11,448 bases of DNA from Smittium culicis (Eukaryota > Kickxellomycota > Harpellomycetes > Harpellales > Legeriomycetaceae). Shown here one piece after another: positions 1 to 7,306 of this stretch (its first letter is position 1; each line of letters begins with the position of its first letter). The notes under the pieces were generated by a model that was not told where the DNA came from, searched no databases, and worked only from the letters and a program-made list of their open reading frames with translations. The stretch is taken from the NCBI GenBank assembly GCA_001970855.1, contig LSSN01001543.1:1-11448 (forward strand), given 5' to 3'. The translations under genes were made by a program, and so were the position numbers.

Positions 1-2
1 GA

Positions 3-224
3 TCGCGATACAAAGAAATAAGCGAATTCGAATTAAATTCGCCGAAAAATAACCGAATAAAAACCAAAATAAATCGAACAATCGTATATCACCGATTACT
101 ACTTAACTCCCACCCTACATCGCTTCGCGATGTAGGGTGGGGGGACCCGAGCGAAGCGAGGGCCGCCGCGAAAGAAAATAGACGGGAATTTATAATTCGC
201 GTTAATTATCCACAATTGCGATAA
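3..224 (+). other. Open reading frame running in from the window edge, doubtful
   Basis: Reading from base 3, the frame stays open for 73 codons and stops at TAA 222-224. It has no visible start inside the window. It runs through the G+C-rich hairpin, which gives the peptide piece HPTSLRDVGWGDPSEARAAA. The rest is K/N/I-rich. I recognise no domain. It could be the tail of a gene or retroelement to the left, or chance openness caused by the G+C-rich palindrome. The polypurine tract and LTR-like start just downstream would fit the 3' end of a retroelement's internal region, but nothing in the peptide resembles integrase or reverse transcriptase. Confidence 0.15.
113..145. repeat. G+C-rich perfect palindrome (hairpin)
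   Basis: A perfect stem of about 15 bp, CCCACCCTACATCGC, pairs with its reverse complement around a three-base TTC loop. It is followed by a second G+C-rich patch (GGGGACCCGAGCGAAGCGAG) reaching about position 174. The surroundings are A/T-rich, so this block stands out in composition. It looks like a dispersed palindromic repeat or small mobile element rather than gene sequence. Two weaker inverted repeats flank it: GCGAATT/AATTCGC (22-28 and 36-42) and TAATTATC/GATAATTA (203-210 and 220-227). Confidence 0.55.
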
Positions 225-283
225 TTATTTATTTATTTTTTTTGTTTTAAAAAAAAAAAAAAAAAAAAATTTTTTTAAAAATT

Positions 284-294
284 AAGGGGGGAGA
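284..294 (+). other. Polypurine tract, possible retroelement plus-strand primer
   Basis: AAGGGGGGAGA lies three bases before a TG dinucleotide (298-299) that begins an LTR-like segment. In LTR retrotransposons a purine run of this kind directly precedes the 3' LTR and primes plus-strand synthesis. It is preceded by a run of about 21 A and a T run (roughly 249-276). The role rests on position and composition only; no retroelement gene is visible in the window. Confidence 0.35.
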
Positions 295-297
295 TAG

Positions 298-358
298 TGT
301 AATGGGCTTGATTCTAATTGTCATCGAATGCCAATCAGAATCCCGATTTCCCATTACA
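298..358. repeat. Imperfect 61-nt palindrome at the LTR-like start
   Basis: TGTAATGGG (298-306) is the exact reverse complement of CCCATTACA (350-358). Inside it, GATTCTAATTG (310-320) pairs with CAATCAGAATC (332-342) with one mismatch, around an 11-base loop (321-331). The whole can fold as a long hairpin. It could be a dyad protein-binding site or the remnant of a terminal inverted repeat. Confidence 0.6.
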
Positions 359-425
359 TTGTAATCAAGGCAATCTAATTGTTCATAGCATACCTAAAGC
401 TCATTAACTAAAATACAACTCTGGG

Positions 426-433
426 TATATAAA
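426..433 (+). promoter_or_regulatory. TATA box
   Basis: TATATAAA lies 240 bases before the SGF29 start codon. It is the best TATA element in the upstream region and could serve the gene directly, or belong to the LTR-like element and drive the gene from there. No initiator can be assigned by eye. Confidence 0.45.
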
Positions 434-437
434 CCTG

Positions 438-467
438 AGCTTAGCCATAAGATGTTATGGCTAAGCT
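438..467 (+). repeat. Perfect 13-bp hairpin just downstream of the TATA box
   Basis: AGCTTAGCCATAA (438-450) and TTATGGCTAAGCT (455-467) are exact reverse complements separated by GATG. It starts only five bases after the TATA box. If transcription starts the usual 25-60 bases downstream of TATA, the hairpin would overlap the start site or the first bases of the transcript. It may be a dyad operator or a structured 5' leader such as an LTR R region. Confidence 0.6.
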
Positions 468-515
468 TTTCAACATTAATTCCTTGTCCTAGTTTCTATC
501 TAGTCCTCACTCTTA

Positions 516-539
516 TTCTTGTTCTTGTTCTTGTTCTTG
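516..539 (+). repeat. Four tandem TTCTTG hexamers
   Basis: Four perfect TTCTTG copies sit in a pyrimidine-rich stretch that also contains several TCCTAG/TCTAG words (about 487-550). This lies 130-150 bases before the SGF29 start codon, in what is probably its 5' leader or core promoter. Pyrimidine tracts near the start site are common in fungal promoters. Confidence 0.6.
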
Positions 540-665
540 TCCTAGTTCTAGTTTATATTACCTTCTCCATAATATTATCTAATAAAATCATATTAACAAT
601 AAGTCCATCACAATTTCAAAAAATCTAAAGATCTTATATCAGCTAATTGCTTTTAAATTGAGGTG

Positions 666-3600
666 ATGCTCGATATATTTTCTAAAATTTCCAAAAATGG
701 ATACAAGTTAAGCCAGATACAAGAACGGCTTAATTCCTCTTTACAAACTATAAATAATGCACAGAATAAATTCATCCCTCAAGGTAATTCTTTTTTTTTA
801 ATATTAATATTGCATAAATTCACAATGTTTTCTTGTATGTTTTTTTTATTTTTATATAATAAATTAATCATATTTTATTTTATTTGTTGCTAATATTCGA
901 AATTTTAATTTTATATATCCAGAGTACGCAGATGATACTGAAAAAGCAAATTTACTCTTTGAAACATACAAAGATGCTATTATAGATTCAGAAAACGAAG
1001 TTTTAGCTATAAATGAATTAACCGAATTTTTAAATATCATTCGTTCAAAAATATCTAATGATTCTTTTGAAAACTCTCTAATAATTTCAAATGATTTCAA
1101 TGAATCCCTCCACAGCAATTTTAATACTAACTCTAAAACTGAAACCAATTCTTCGCTGATAGATTCAAATTCTTCTCCGGAATTAAAATTAACCTCAAAG
1201 TCTCAATCCATAAACCATGATTCAATCAAATCTAGCCCTGATCCAAGAGAAAGAGATTCTTTTGATTCTAAATCTAAAAAATTTGGGTACGATATGCTAT
1301 TTGATCCGGAAAAAAAACAACAAGAAATTCTTTCTGCTATAAAAATTAAGAAAAAGACTTCAAACAATGATAGAAAGCTTCCTTCCTCTGATTATAAAGA
1401 CTCGACCCCCATTCAAAATCTACCAGCCGTCGATGGCGTTGATTATAAGGAAGATTCTCGACCTTTATCTAGAACCCCTAATTACTCTGACAGCGAAAGA
1501 TCGACAAAATCTAGAAATAATAAAGAAAACGATAAATCTTTTAAATCTAAAAATTACCCAGACTCATTTGAATCTAAAAACAAAAATAGTGATTTAACTG
1601 CAACCTCCTATAAAAAGGCGTCTGAAAATCAAAATTCTCGAATTAGTGAATCTTCTGAATCTTTTCTCACTTCAAAATTTTCAAAAAACAAATATGAAAA
1701 CTTCCCTTCGAATAATTCTGATTTCGACGATTCTAAAAAACCCATTACTTATTTATATGATGATCTACAAAATAAACCATTAAAGTATTCATCTTCCTCT
1801 ACACACCTTAAGAACTCGGTGGACATGCCTTCAAGCTCTTATAATTCCCCAAATCTCAAATCATGGGATCATCCCTCTCCCAACAAGTTCAAAGATTTCA
1901 ACAAAAATCAGTCTTACTCCTCCTCAAATGACCATCAAAACTCCAAAAGATCTCAAAGCGACAGAGATAAAGATAGGGACAGAGATAGAGATAGGGATAG
2001 AGATAGGGATAGAGATAGAAATAGGGATCGGGAAAGAGAAAGAGATCGTGACAGAGACAGAGATCGTGACAGAGACAGAGACCGTGACAGAGACAGAGAA
2101 AGAGACCGAGATAGAGATCGTGACCGTGACCGTGACAGAGATAGAGGTAGAGAACACGATAGGCAATATTCCTCTACCCAAAAAGTAGATTATGAATCCA
2201 AGCCTAAAAAACCAAGGATTGATTCAAAGCTTAAAGACGAAAAGGATTTTTCAAGAGCATCTACAAACAACGCTTCAAATAAAGATAGCACCTTCCAGCG
2301 GCCCAAAGAATATTCTAACATTTCTGGAACTACTTCAAATAACGATTACAAAACACAAAGGGATTACCCTAAAAAGCAAGAAGCATCAAAGCTTGACCCA
2401 TATCGCTCTAAAAGTTACGAAAACGATAAATTCATCGATTCATATAGTGAAAAGTCCGTTCATTCTTCAAATCATACAGAGAAAGATTCTTCTAAAGACC
2501 CTATAAAGCTCAAATTAGCTAGCAAAACTAGCCAGTCCAATTTATCTAAAAACGACATTAAATTGCCATCGAATTCCTCAAATTCATCAACCTCTTCCAA
2601 TAACTCAGGAAAATTGTCAGAGGTTAAAAGACAATATGATTTGACTGCTAATTCGTATTCTGATCAAAAGTCTTCTGGCCAGAATGAAAAATCTAGTCAT
2701 TCTAGTTCTCTTGGTTTAAGATCCAGCGGTCGAAATCCTATACCTTCTAGCAATGACTTAAAAACTACAAGTAGAGCTCACACAAGGCAATCTAGCGTTA
2801 GTTCTGCAAAGGGTGAGCCTAGTAATAGAGATTCAGCAAACAGAACTAGCTCCAGAATTCGGAATTACGAGAATCATAACGAATCTCACGACGATTCGTA
2901 TAAGAGACCAAAATCGGATAATAAAGTTATAGATTCGCATACTAGAAAGTTAGCTTCAAGCAGCAAGCAATCGACTGATAAAAAAAGACAGGTAGATATT
3001 CCACCAAAATCTTCAAAACCAAACCAATATTCTTTCATATCGATTGGTTCTTATGTTGCCGCAAGGATACCTACATATGATCCTGAACAAGCTGAAGAGT
3101 GGATTTTAGCTATTGTTAAAAAGATAAATTCAGCAAGAACAAAGTTTATTGTTGAAGATGCAGACGACGAAATCATATCTGGCCAAAGCACAACAGCAAA
3201 ACCGCAGTATGACCTAGACCAGAAAAACATCATGTTTGTTGCAGATCCGAATACTCTCAAAGGCACTGGTACTACTGGCAGTGGCTATTTACAGAGCTAT
3301 TCAAACAATCAGATGTCATCAAGTCACAATTCAAGTCAAAGGAGGAAAACATCAATGGCATCTAACGATTTAGAACTTGTCAGTGGCAGGACTTCAATTG
3401 GGCCAGGCGATAAGCTGCGGTTCAACAATACTCAAGCGATATTAGCGGGCGAGCGTGTATTAGCCATTTACCCGGGAACAACTGTATTTTATCATGGTGT
3501 TGTTCAGCTCGAGCCGGCGAACAATAAAGCATCTCTTGGGCCGTTTATGGCGTCCAAGAACCTGATGAATTTCCCGCCAGTCGTTTCATCGCTCATTAGC

Positions 3601-3705
3601 AGATGGGAGAAATTCTACACTGGCAAGCCAATTTTCCAAATTGCTTTTGACAACGATGAAGGCAAACTAATTGACGTTCCTGCGATATTAACGATTAAGC
3701 AGTAA
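666..3705 (+). CDS. SGF29: SGF29-like SAGA subunit with tandem Tudor domain, two exons
   Basis: This is the SAGA HAT-module subunit that reads H3K4 di/trimethylation in the nucleus. I join exon 666-783 to exon 923-3705 (966 residues). ATG 666 is the first Met after in-frame stop 654-656; the GTG just before it is not a likely eukaryotic start. Residues 1-85 look helical and coiled-coil-like, matching the family's N-terminus. Residues about 90-740 are S/N/D/K-rich and include an Arg-Asp tract (386-453). Residues 742-966 form the tandem Tudor domain: D785 and D787 match the acidic pair that holds the histone N-terminus, and Y889, Y896 and F948 match the human aromatic cage Y238, Y245 and F264. 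Yeast and human proteins are about 260-290 residues, so this one is over three times longer. It has no operon-type partner; the downstream gene is convergent. The family call is confident; function of the insert is unknown. Confidence 0.9.
784..922 (+). other. SGF29 intron (139 nt, phase 1)
   Basis: The donor is AAG|GTAATT and the acceptor is ATCCAG|AG, with a CTAAT branch-like sequence about 30 bases before the acceptor. Splicing joins G (783) to AG (923-924) to make a Glu codon and puts exon 1 in frame with an uninterrupted reading frame to 3705. The next AG (923-924) would give a stop almost at once, so 922 is the supported end. The splice adds about 163 residues upstream of the Met at 1294. 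Confidence 0.88.
1960..2163 (+). repeat. Hexanucleotide minisatellite coding for Arg-Asp repeats
   Basis: About 200 bases of degenerate GATAGG/GACAGA/GATCGT hexamers encode a run of alternating Asp-Arg with some Arg-Glu (SGF29 residues about 386-453). Such mixed-charge tracts occur in several nuclear RNA-processing and chromatin proteins and favour condensation or protein contacts. The repeat keeps other frames open too: the +1 frame reads Thr/Glu/Ile repeats and the opposite strand reads Ser/Val/Ile repeats. Those are shadows, not genes. Confidence 0.9.
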
Positions 3706-4230
3706 AGAACACTAATTTCACATCCTATTTTTTCTTTCGTTTCCCGTATTGGGTAGTATTTTTATTTGTTTATCTTGTTAATTTTATATAATTTCCCCCA
3801 CTATTTGTGCATAATAATGAAATCCGTGTAATCTTATAAAAGAAAAGAAAAAAAAATTATTATTATATGAAATGTTTTGATTATTAAATTATTTGTAGTC
3901 GTATATTTTTTTTTATTTATAAATCCTGATCTTGTGAACTAGTAAAAAAAAAAAAAAACAATCATCATCATCATTAAAAATTAAAAAGATTGGTAAAAAA
4001 GCGATATAGATGTAATTTATTTTTCTTGAACTAAATCAAACTGTAATGAAAAAAAAAAGAAAAAAAAAGTATCGATTATTATAAAATAAACACAGGACCT
4101 TTACTTTTTTTTTTTTTTCTTTTTTGACTTTTCAATAGAAACAAACGAAGAATGTAAGGGAAGAGTTTGCGGTGATAGGGGTGAAGAGGGGGGGAAGTGT
4201 TAAGGAACGGATGAAAATGTACACCGGAAG
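3706..4230. other. Convergent intergenic spacer, A/T-rich
   Basis: The spacer separates the ends of two convergent genes, so both 3' UTRs and poly(A) sites must lie here. It contains A runs, a T run near 4104-4118, and a short ATC microsatellite (3961-3974). Candidate poly(A) signals are AATAAA near 4085-4090 on the plus strand and TTTATT-type complements near 3765-3775 for the minus-strand gene. I see no coding sequence or RNA gene. Confidence 0.6.
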
Positions 4231-6912
4231 TTATTTTTGGGCAAATGCCAATATTGGCGATTTAATAGGGTCGACGATTCGCGTCTGCGGATAAAATCCG
4301 AGTTTCGATTTTACGAGCAAGTTGTGTAAACTCAAAGAGTCAGGCGAATGCAAATTGTTGCTGGAAATTGTTAGGTTTGGACAGAGCTTTTGTCTTATTT
4401 GTTGCTGTTGTTGCTGTTGTTGCTGTTGTTGCTGCTGAGTATTGTGATGTGAGTGGTAGGCAGGATGTATATGGAGTGGCGATTCAGGTGAAAGCGAGAA
4501 TTTTTTTAGAGATTTGATTGTTTTTTTTTGAGTGTGTTTGTTATTGCTTTGAGAATTGCTGGTATTTACAAAATTCTGCGGGTTTTCAGTAACCAAACTA
4601 TTTTGATTAGGATTTGGAGAAATATTATGTAAATTTTCGGTATTAAGACAAGAAGAATCTGGATTTGAGATCGTCGAATTAGTGTTGTTGTTGTTGTTGA
4701 GGAGTATCTGATTTTTCGTATATTGTGTAAGGTTAGGTTGTTTGGTAGATAAGGTAGGATCGATTTTGTTTGTATGTAATAAGCTATTATTAGAAGTTTT
4801 TAAATTTACAAAGTTGGTTAATAGCGAATCGATATCAGAAGATTTGGGTGGAAATATAGGATCAGGGTTATATGGTAAAGCAAAAGAGGAAATGTTGTTT
4901 GGGGGTGAGGTGGTTGTGGCTGCGTTAATGTTTATGGAATTGGATGAAGAGGATAGGTTTGATGATTTGGTTAGTTGGTACGAGCACAGGTTTGAGCAAT
5001 CGAGATTAGAAGTAATAGGCATGGATGATGGAGAAGGGTCGTATAGTGTGTTGCTTGAAAATTTTATGCTTTGAGATGAGTCGTTTGAGTAAACTTTGTT
5101 GAATTTAGAAAGCGAGAAGAGGGTGATACTTTTTTCGAGGTTAGAAAGAGCTTCAGAGAAATCAGGGCCTTTACAGTTTAGTGAGTTATTTCTTGAAATG
5201 AATTTATCAGTAATTTCTAAGGGTTGATGAGGGTGAGTTGAGTTAAATCTAGATTCAGAATCGAGTTTTTTCATTACGTTAGTTTTGTGTTCTGGAATAC
5301 TTAAGTCTAGGAGGATGAAACCATTATCGTTTTTAGGGTGGTTGGATTCGCTGTTATTTCCAGAATTGAGACGAGATTGCGGGCGGCTCCCAAAGTTCGG
5401 ATTTTGGGTATTTTTAGGGATTGGCCACCTACACAACCTAACTTTGACAAATCTGCAAGAATTTTCTAGAGACTGAGGATCATTCCAATCAAAATGTCTC
5501 CAGTTTTCATCGGCGTCATTTTGTTTATTTGGGAACAAAGATTTGAAGCACCATTGAACGGTTAGTTCGACTAGTGCATTTTCGACGATAATGCCATCTT
5601 CGCGGTATTCTCTGTCTAGTTCGAGCTTATTTTGGACAGATTTGTCGTAGACTTTTTGGCGGTACTGTTTGTTGTAAGTATTTTCGTGGTAGTAATAAAA
5701 ATCAGGTTTAGCGTCCCAAGTAATACTTAAAGCTTTTAGGAGTCTTGGGCAATCTTCAGGGTGAACATTAGAGAAAAGAGATTCACCAAGTACGTTTGAA
5801 AGTGATAAAACTTCGAACGAATCATTTTTGAACGAGTTAGCTTGATCGAAATAAACTTTTGATGGGGAAAGTGGGAAAGCCATTTCGATGATAGCGTGCC
5901 TAGAGATTAAAAGAGAAATGAATTTTTTTTTTGAGTTTAAGCTGTATGTTGAAGCAGAAGTTGGCCAGTTTGATAGTCTATTTGAAGTGGAAGAATAATT
6001 ATTATTAGAGGATGATATTGAAGGCTTCCAAATGGAGCGAATGGGCGGGGGTAATAAACTATTTAAGCCTAGACAGGATATTTTGTGAAGTGCAGTGACT
6101 TCGGTTACATGTACTATACACAGTGAGATTTCGTTAGTGTCAAGCTCAGGGGAAGAGATATTGTTTGTTTTGCTGTTTGTTTTGTAGTTCCAGGACCACC
6201 ATTTTTTAGCGTCAACAACGGGTAATATATGGGCGCACATCAAAACAAACATTTTTTCAGGATGGTTGCTATTAATTTGAGCCAAACGAACAGTGCCAGA
6301 GCTTCCATACTGTGCAGATATTGAGGTTTGTTTGTTTTCAGAAGAAATGGAATTTTTATAGGGGTTCGAAGCAGAGGTTGAAGGTGAAAAAACTTTATTA
6401 AAGAGCTGCCAAATATTTGGTTTATTATTATAATTTAAATTTTCAAAAGTGGCAATATCGCCAATAGATTTTCCTACCAATTTGTTTTTGTCTAGAACAG
6501 TAGAAAGTTTGTTTTTGAGGCTATCAGATACATGTTCAATCTTTGAGCTTTCGAGTAGGCTGATACTTAGTGGTAGTGTATTATTTGATCTTTTTGAAAA
6601 TGTTTGGGAATTTTTAGGAATAGAAGAAGAAAGGCTAAATGGGGAGGTATTATCGTGCTTATTATTTATTAGGTCTAATTGTGGATCGTAGTTTTCTATT
6701 TTGCAAGAAGCTATTAAATGGGCAAAAGGTTTAAGAGGGCATACTAAATGCTGATGGTTGTTGCCGGACACAAAGGTATCTAATTGGTGTATAGGGAATT
6801 CGGGGGCAACTGGGTTTTCGGGAAAATTAATTGGAGATTTAAGGACATTTCTATGTCTTCTATATGTAATTGATGGATGTATACTATTATTGGCATTTTC
6901 TGCAAATACCAT
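4231..6912 (-). CDS. PAS-domain protein with N/S/Q-rich tail, possible regulator
   Basis: A single uninterrupted frame of 893 residues; ATG 6912-6910 is the first Met after in-frame stop 6930-6928. Residues about 329-495 look like a PAS fold: ISRHA at the first strand, then LGESLFSNVHPEDCPRLLKA in the helix region, then strand segments ending VKVRLCRWPIPK. Residues about 140-280 look like a more divergent PAS: LVGKSIGDIA, then GTVRLA, FVLMCAHILP and ISLCIVHVTEVTAL. Low-complexity inserts interrupt both. PAS folds bind ligands or partner proteins and are common in fungal sensors and transcription regulators. I see no GATA finger, bHLH, kinase or LOV Cys motif, so any DNA contact would be through a partner. 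Residues 501-893 are S/N/P/Q-rich, with 13 Gln at 826-838. The PAS call is probable; a regulatory role is inferred from the architecture. Confidence 0.7.
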   Translation of the reverse strand: MVFAENANNSIHPSITYRRHRNVLKSPINFPENPVAPEFPIHQLDTFVSGNNHQHLVCPLKPFAHLIASCKIENYDPQLDLINNKHDNTSPFSLSSSIPKNSQTFSKRSNNTLPLSISLLESSKIEHVSDSLKNKLSTVLDKNKLVGKSIGDIATFENLNYNNKPNIWQLFNKVFSPSTSASNPYKNSISSENKQTSISAQYGSSGTVRLAQINSNHPEKMFVLMCAHILPVVDAKKWWSWNYKTNSKTNNISSPELDTNEISLCIVHVTEVTALHKISCLGLNSLLPPPIRSIWKPSISSSNNNYSSTSNRLSNWPTSASTYSLNSKKKFISLLISRHAIIEMAFPLSPSKVYFDQANSFKNDSFEVLSLSNVLGESLFSNVHPEDCPRLLKALSITWDAKPDFYYYHENTYNKQYRQKVYDKSVQNKLELDREYREDGIIVENALVELTVQWCFKSLFPNKQNDADENWRHFDWNDPQSLENSCRFVKVRLCRWPIPKNTQNPNFGSRPQSRLNSGNNSESNHPKNDNGFILLDLSIPEHKTNVMKKLDSESRFNSTHPHQPLEITDKFISRNNSLNCKGPDFSEALSNLEKSITLFSLSKFNKVYSNDSSQSIKFSSNTLYDPSPSSMPITSNLDCSNLCSYQLTKSSNLSSSSNSININAATTTSPPNNISSFALPYNPDPIFPPKSSDIDSLLTNFVNLKTSNNSLLHTNKIDPTLSTKQPNLTQYTKNQILLNNNNNTNSTISNPDSSCLNTENLHNISPNPNQNSLVTENPQNFVNTSNSQSNNKHTQKKTIKSLKKFSLSPESPLHIHPAYHSHHNTQQQQQQQQQQQQQIRQKLCPNLTISSNNLHSPDSLSLHNLLVKSKLGFYPQTRIVDPIKSPILAFAQK
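4399..4437 (-). repeat. Polyglutamine tract (13 Gln, mixed CAA/CAG)
   Basis: Thirteen consecutive Gln codons encode residues 826-838 of the PAS protein, mostly as a CAA-CAA-CAG pattern. A His-rich stretch (HIHPAYHSHH) immediately precedes it. The mixed codons make slippage less likely than in a pure CAG run. Gln-rich tracts are common in fungal transcription activators. Confidence 0.95.
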
Positions 6913-7202
6913 GATTATTTTTATTATTTATGAAGCGGTAGTATTCATTTAGAGGAGAGGGGAAAGATACTTAATATGGTTGAAATATGAGGAAAATAGT
7001 TTAAAAATGAATATATAGTATGTAGGATAAATTGTATTAGGCTAATTGTATTATATCATGCAGGGTAGATATAATGTTATTTCTTTTGTACTGTGAATGT
7101 AAATAATAGTATTAATTAAGAACAGGTGTTAGTCAACTTAACAGCTAGTATGGAAGGGAAATAAAGAGGAAATTTATGAAGGGAAGGATAAATATACGTA
7201 TA

Positions 7203-7209
7203 TGAGTCA
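7203..7209. promoter_or_regulatory. TGAGTCA, AP-1/Gcn4-type site
   Basis: ATGAGTCA lies about 290 bases upstream of the PAS gene start codon and matches the bZIP (Gcn4/AP-1) core TGASTCA. A single seven-base match can occur by chance, so this is only a candidate. A TTGGCGC word, similar to E2F/SBF-type sites, sits at 7255-7261. Confidence 0.25.
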
Positions 7210-7306
7210 AGAGGAAAGCTGCTGATTAAAAAAAAAATTTAAAGTGACTTGAAATTGGCGCAGAAAATGGGTTAAATTAAAATTAAGGTTTTTAATGCTT
7301 TAGTTG

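Larger units (their letters stand above)
298..598 (+). mobile_element. Possible LTR (3' LTR or solo LTR), right end uncertain
   Basis: The segment begins with TGTAATGGG directly after a polypurine tract, contains a TATATAAA box (426-433), a hairpin just downstream of it, and a pyrimidine-rich stretch with four TTCTTG copies (516-539). One plausible end is ATTAACA at 592-598, giving a TG...CA element of about 300 bp. This order (TG, TATA, structured leader, CA) is typical of an LTR. I see no target-site duplication, but none would be expected next to the 5' edge if this is the 3' LTR of an element lying to the left. The alternative is an ordinary gene promoter that happens to contain palindromes. 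Confidence 0.35.

Noticed and set aside
864..1148. Minus-strand 94-residue frame
   Set aside because: It lies antisense to the start of SGF29 exon 2, whose frame continues the N-terminal helices and joins cleanly by splicing.
1924..2188. Alternate-frame and antisense dipeptide-repeat frames
   Set aside because: They stay open only because the hexamer repeat lacks stops in several frames; they extend barely beyond the repeat.
3942..3975. Poly-A run and ATC microsatellite as a retroposed gene tail
   Set aside because: Poly-A and poly-T runs are everywhere in this window, and no gene-like sequence or target duplication adjoins it.
4742..5074. Plus-strand 110-residue frame, and similar ones at 5285, 6449 and 6758
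   Set aside because: All are antisense to the PAS gene, with no domain and no independent signals.
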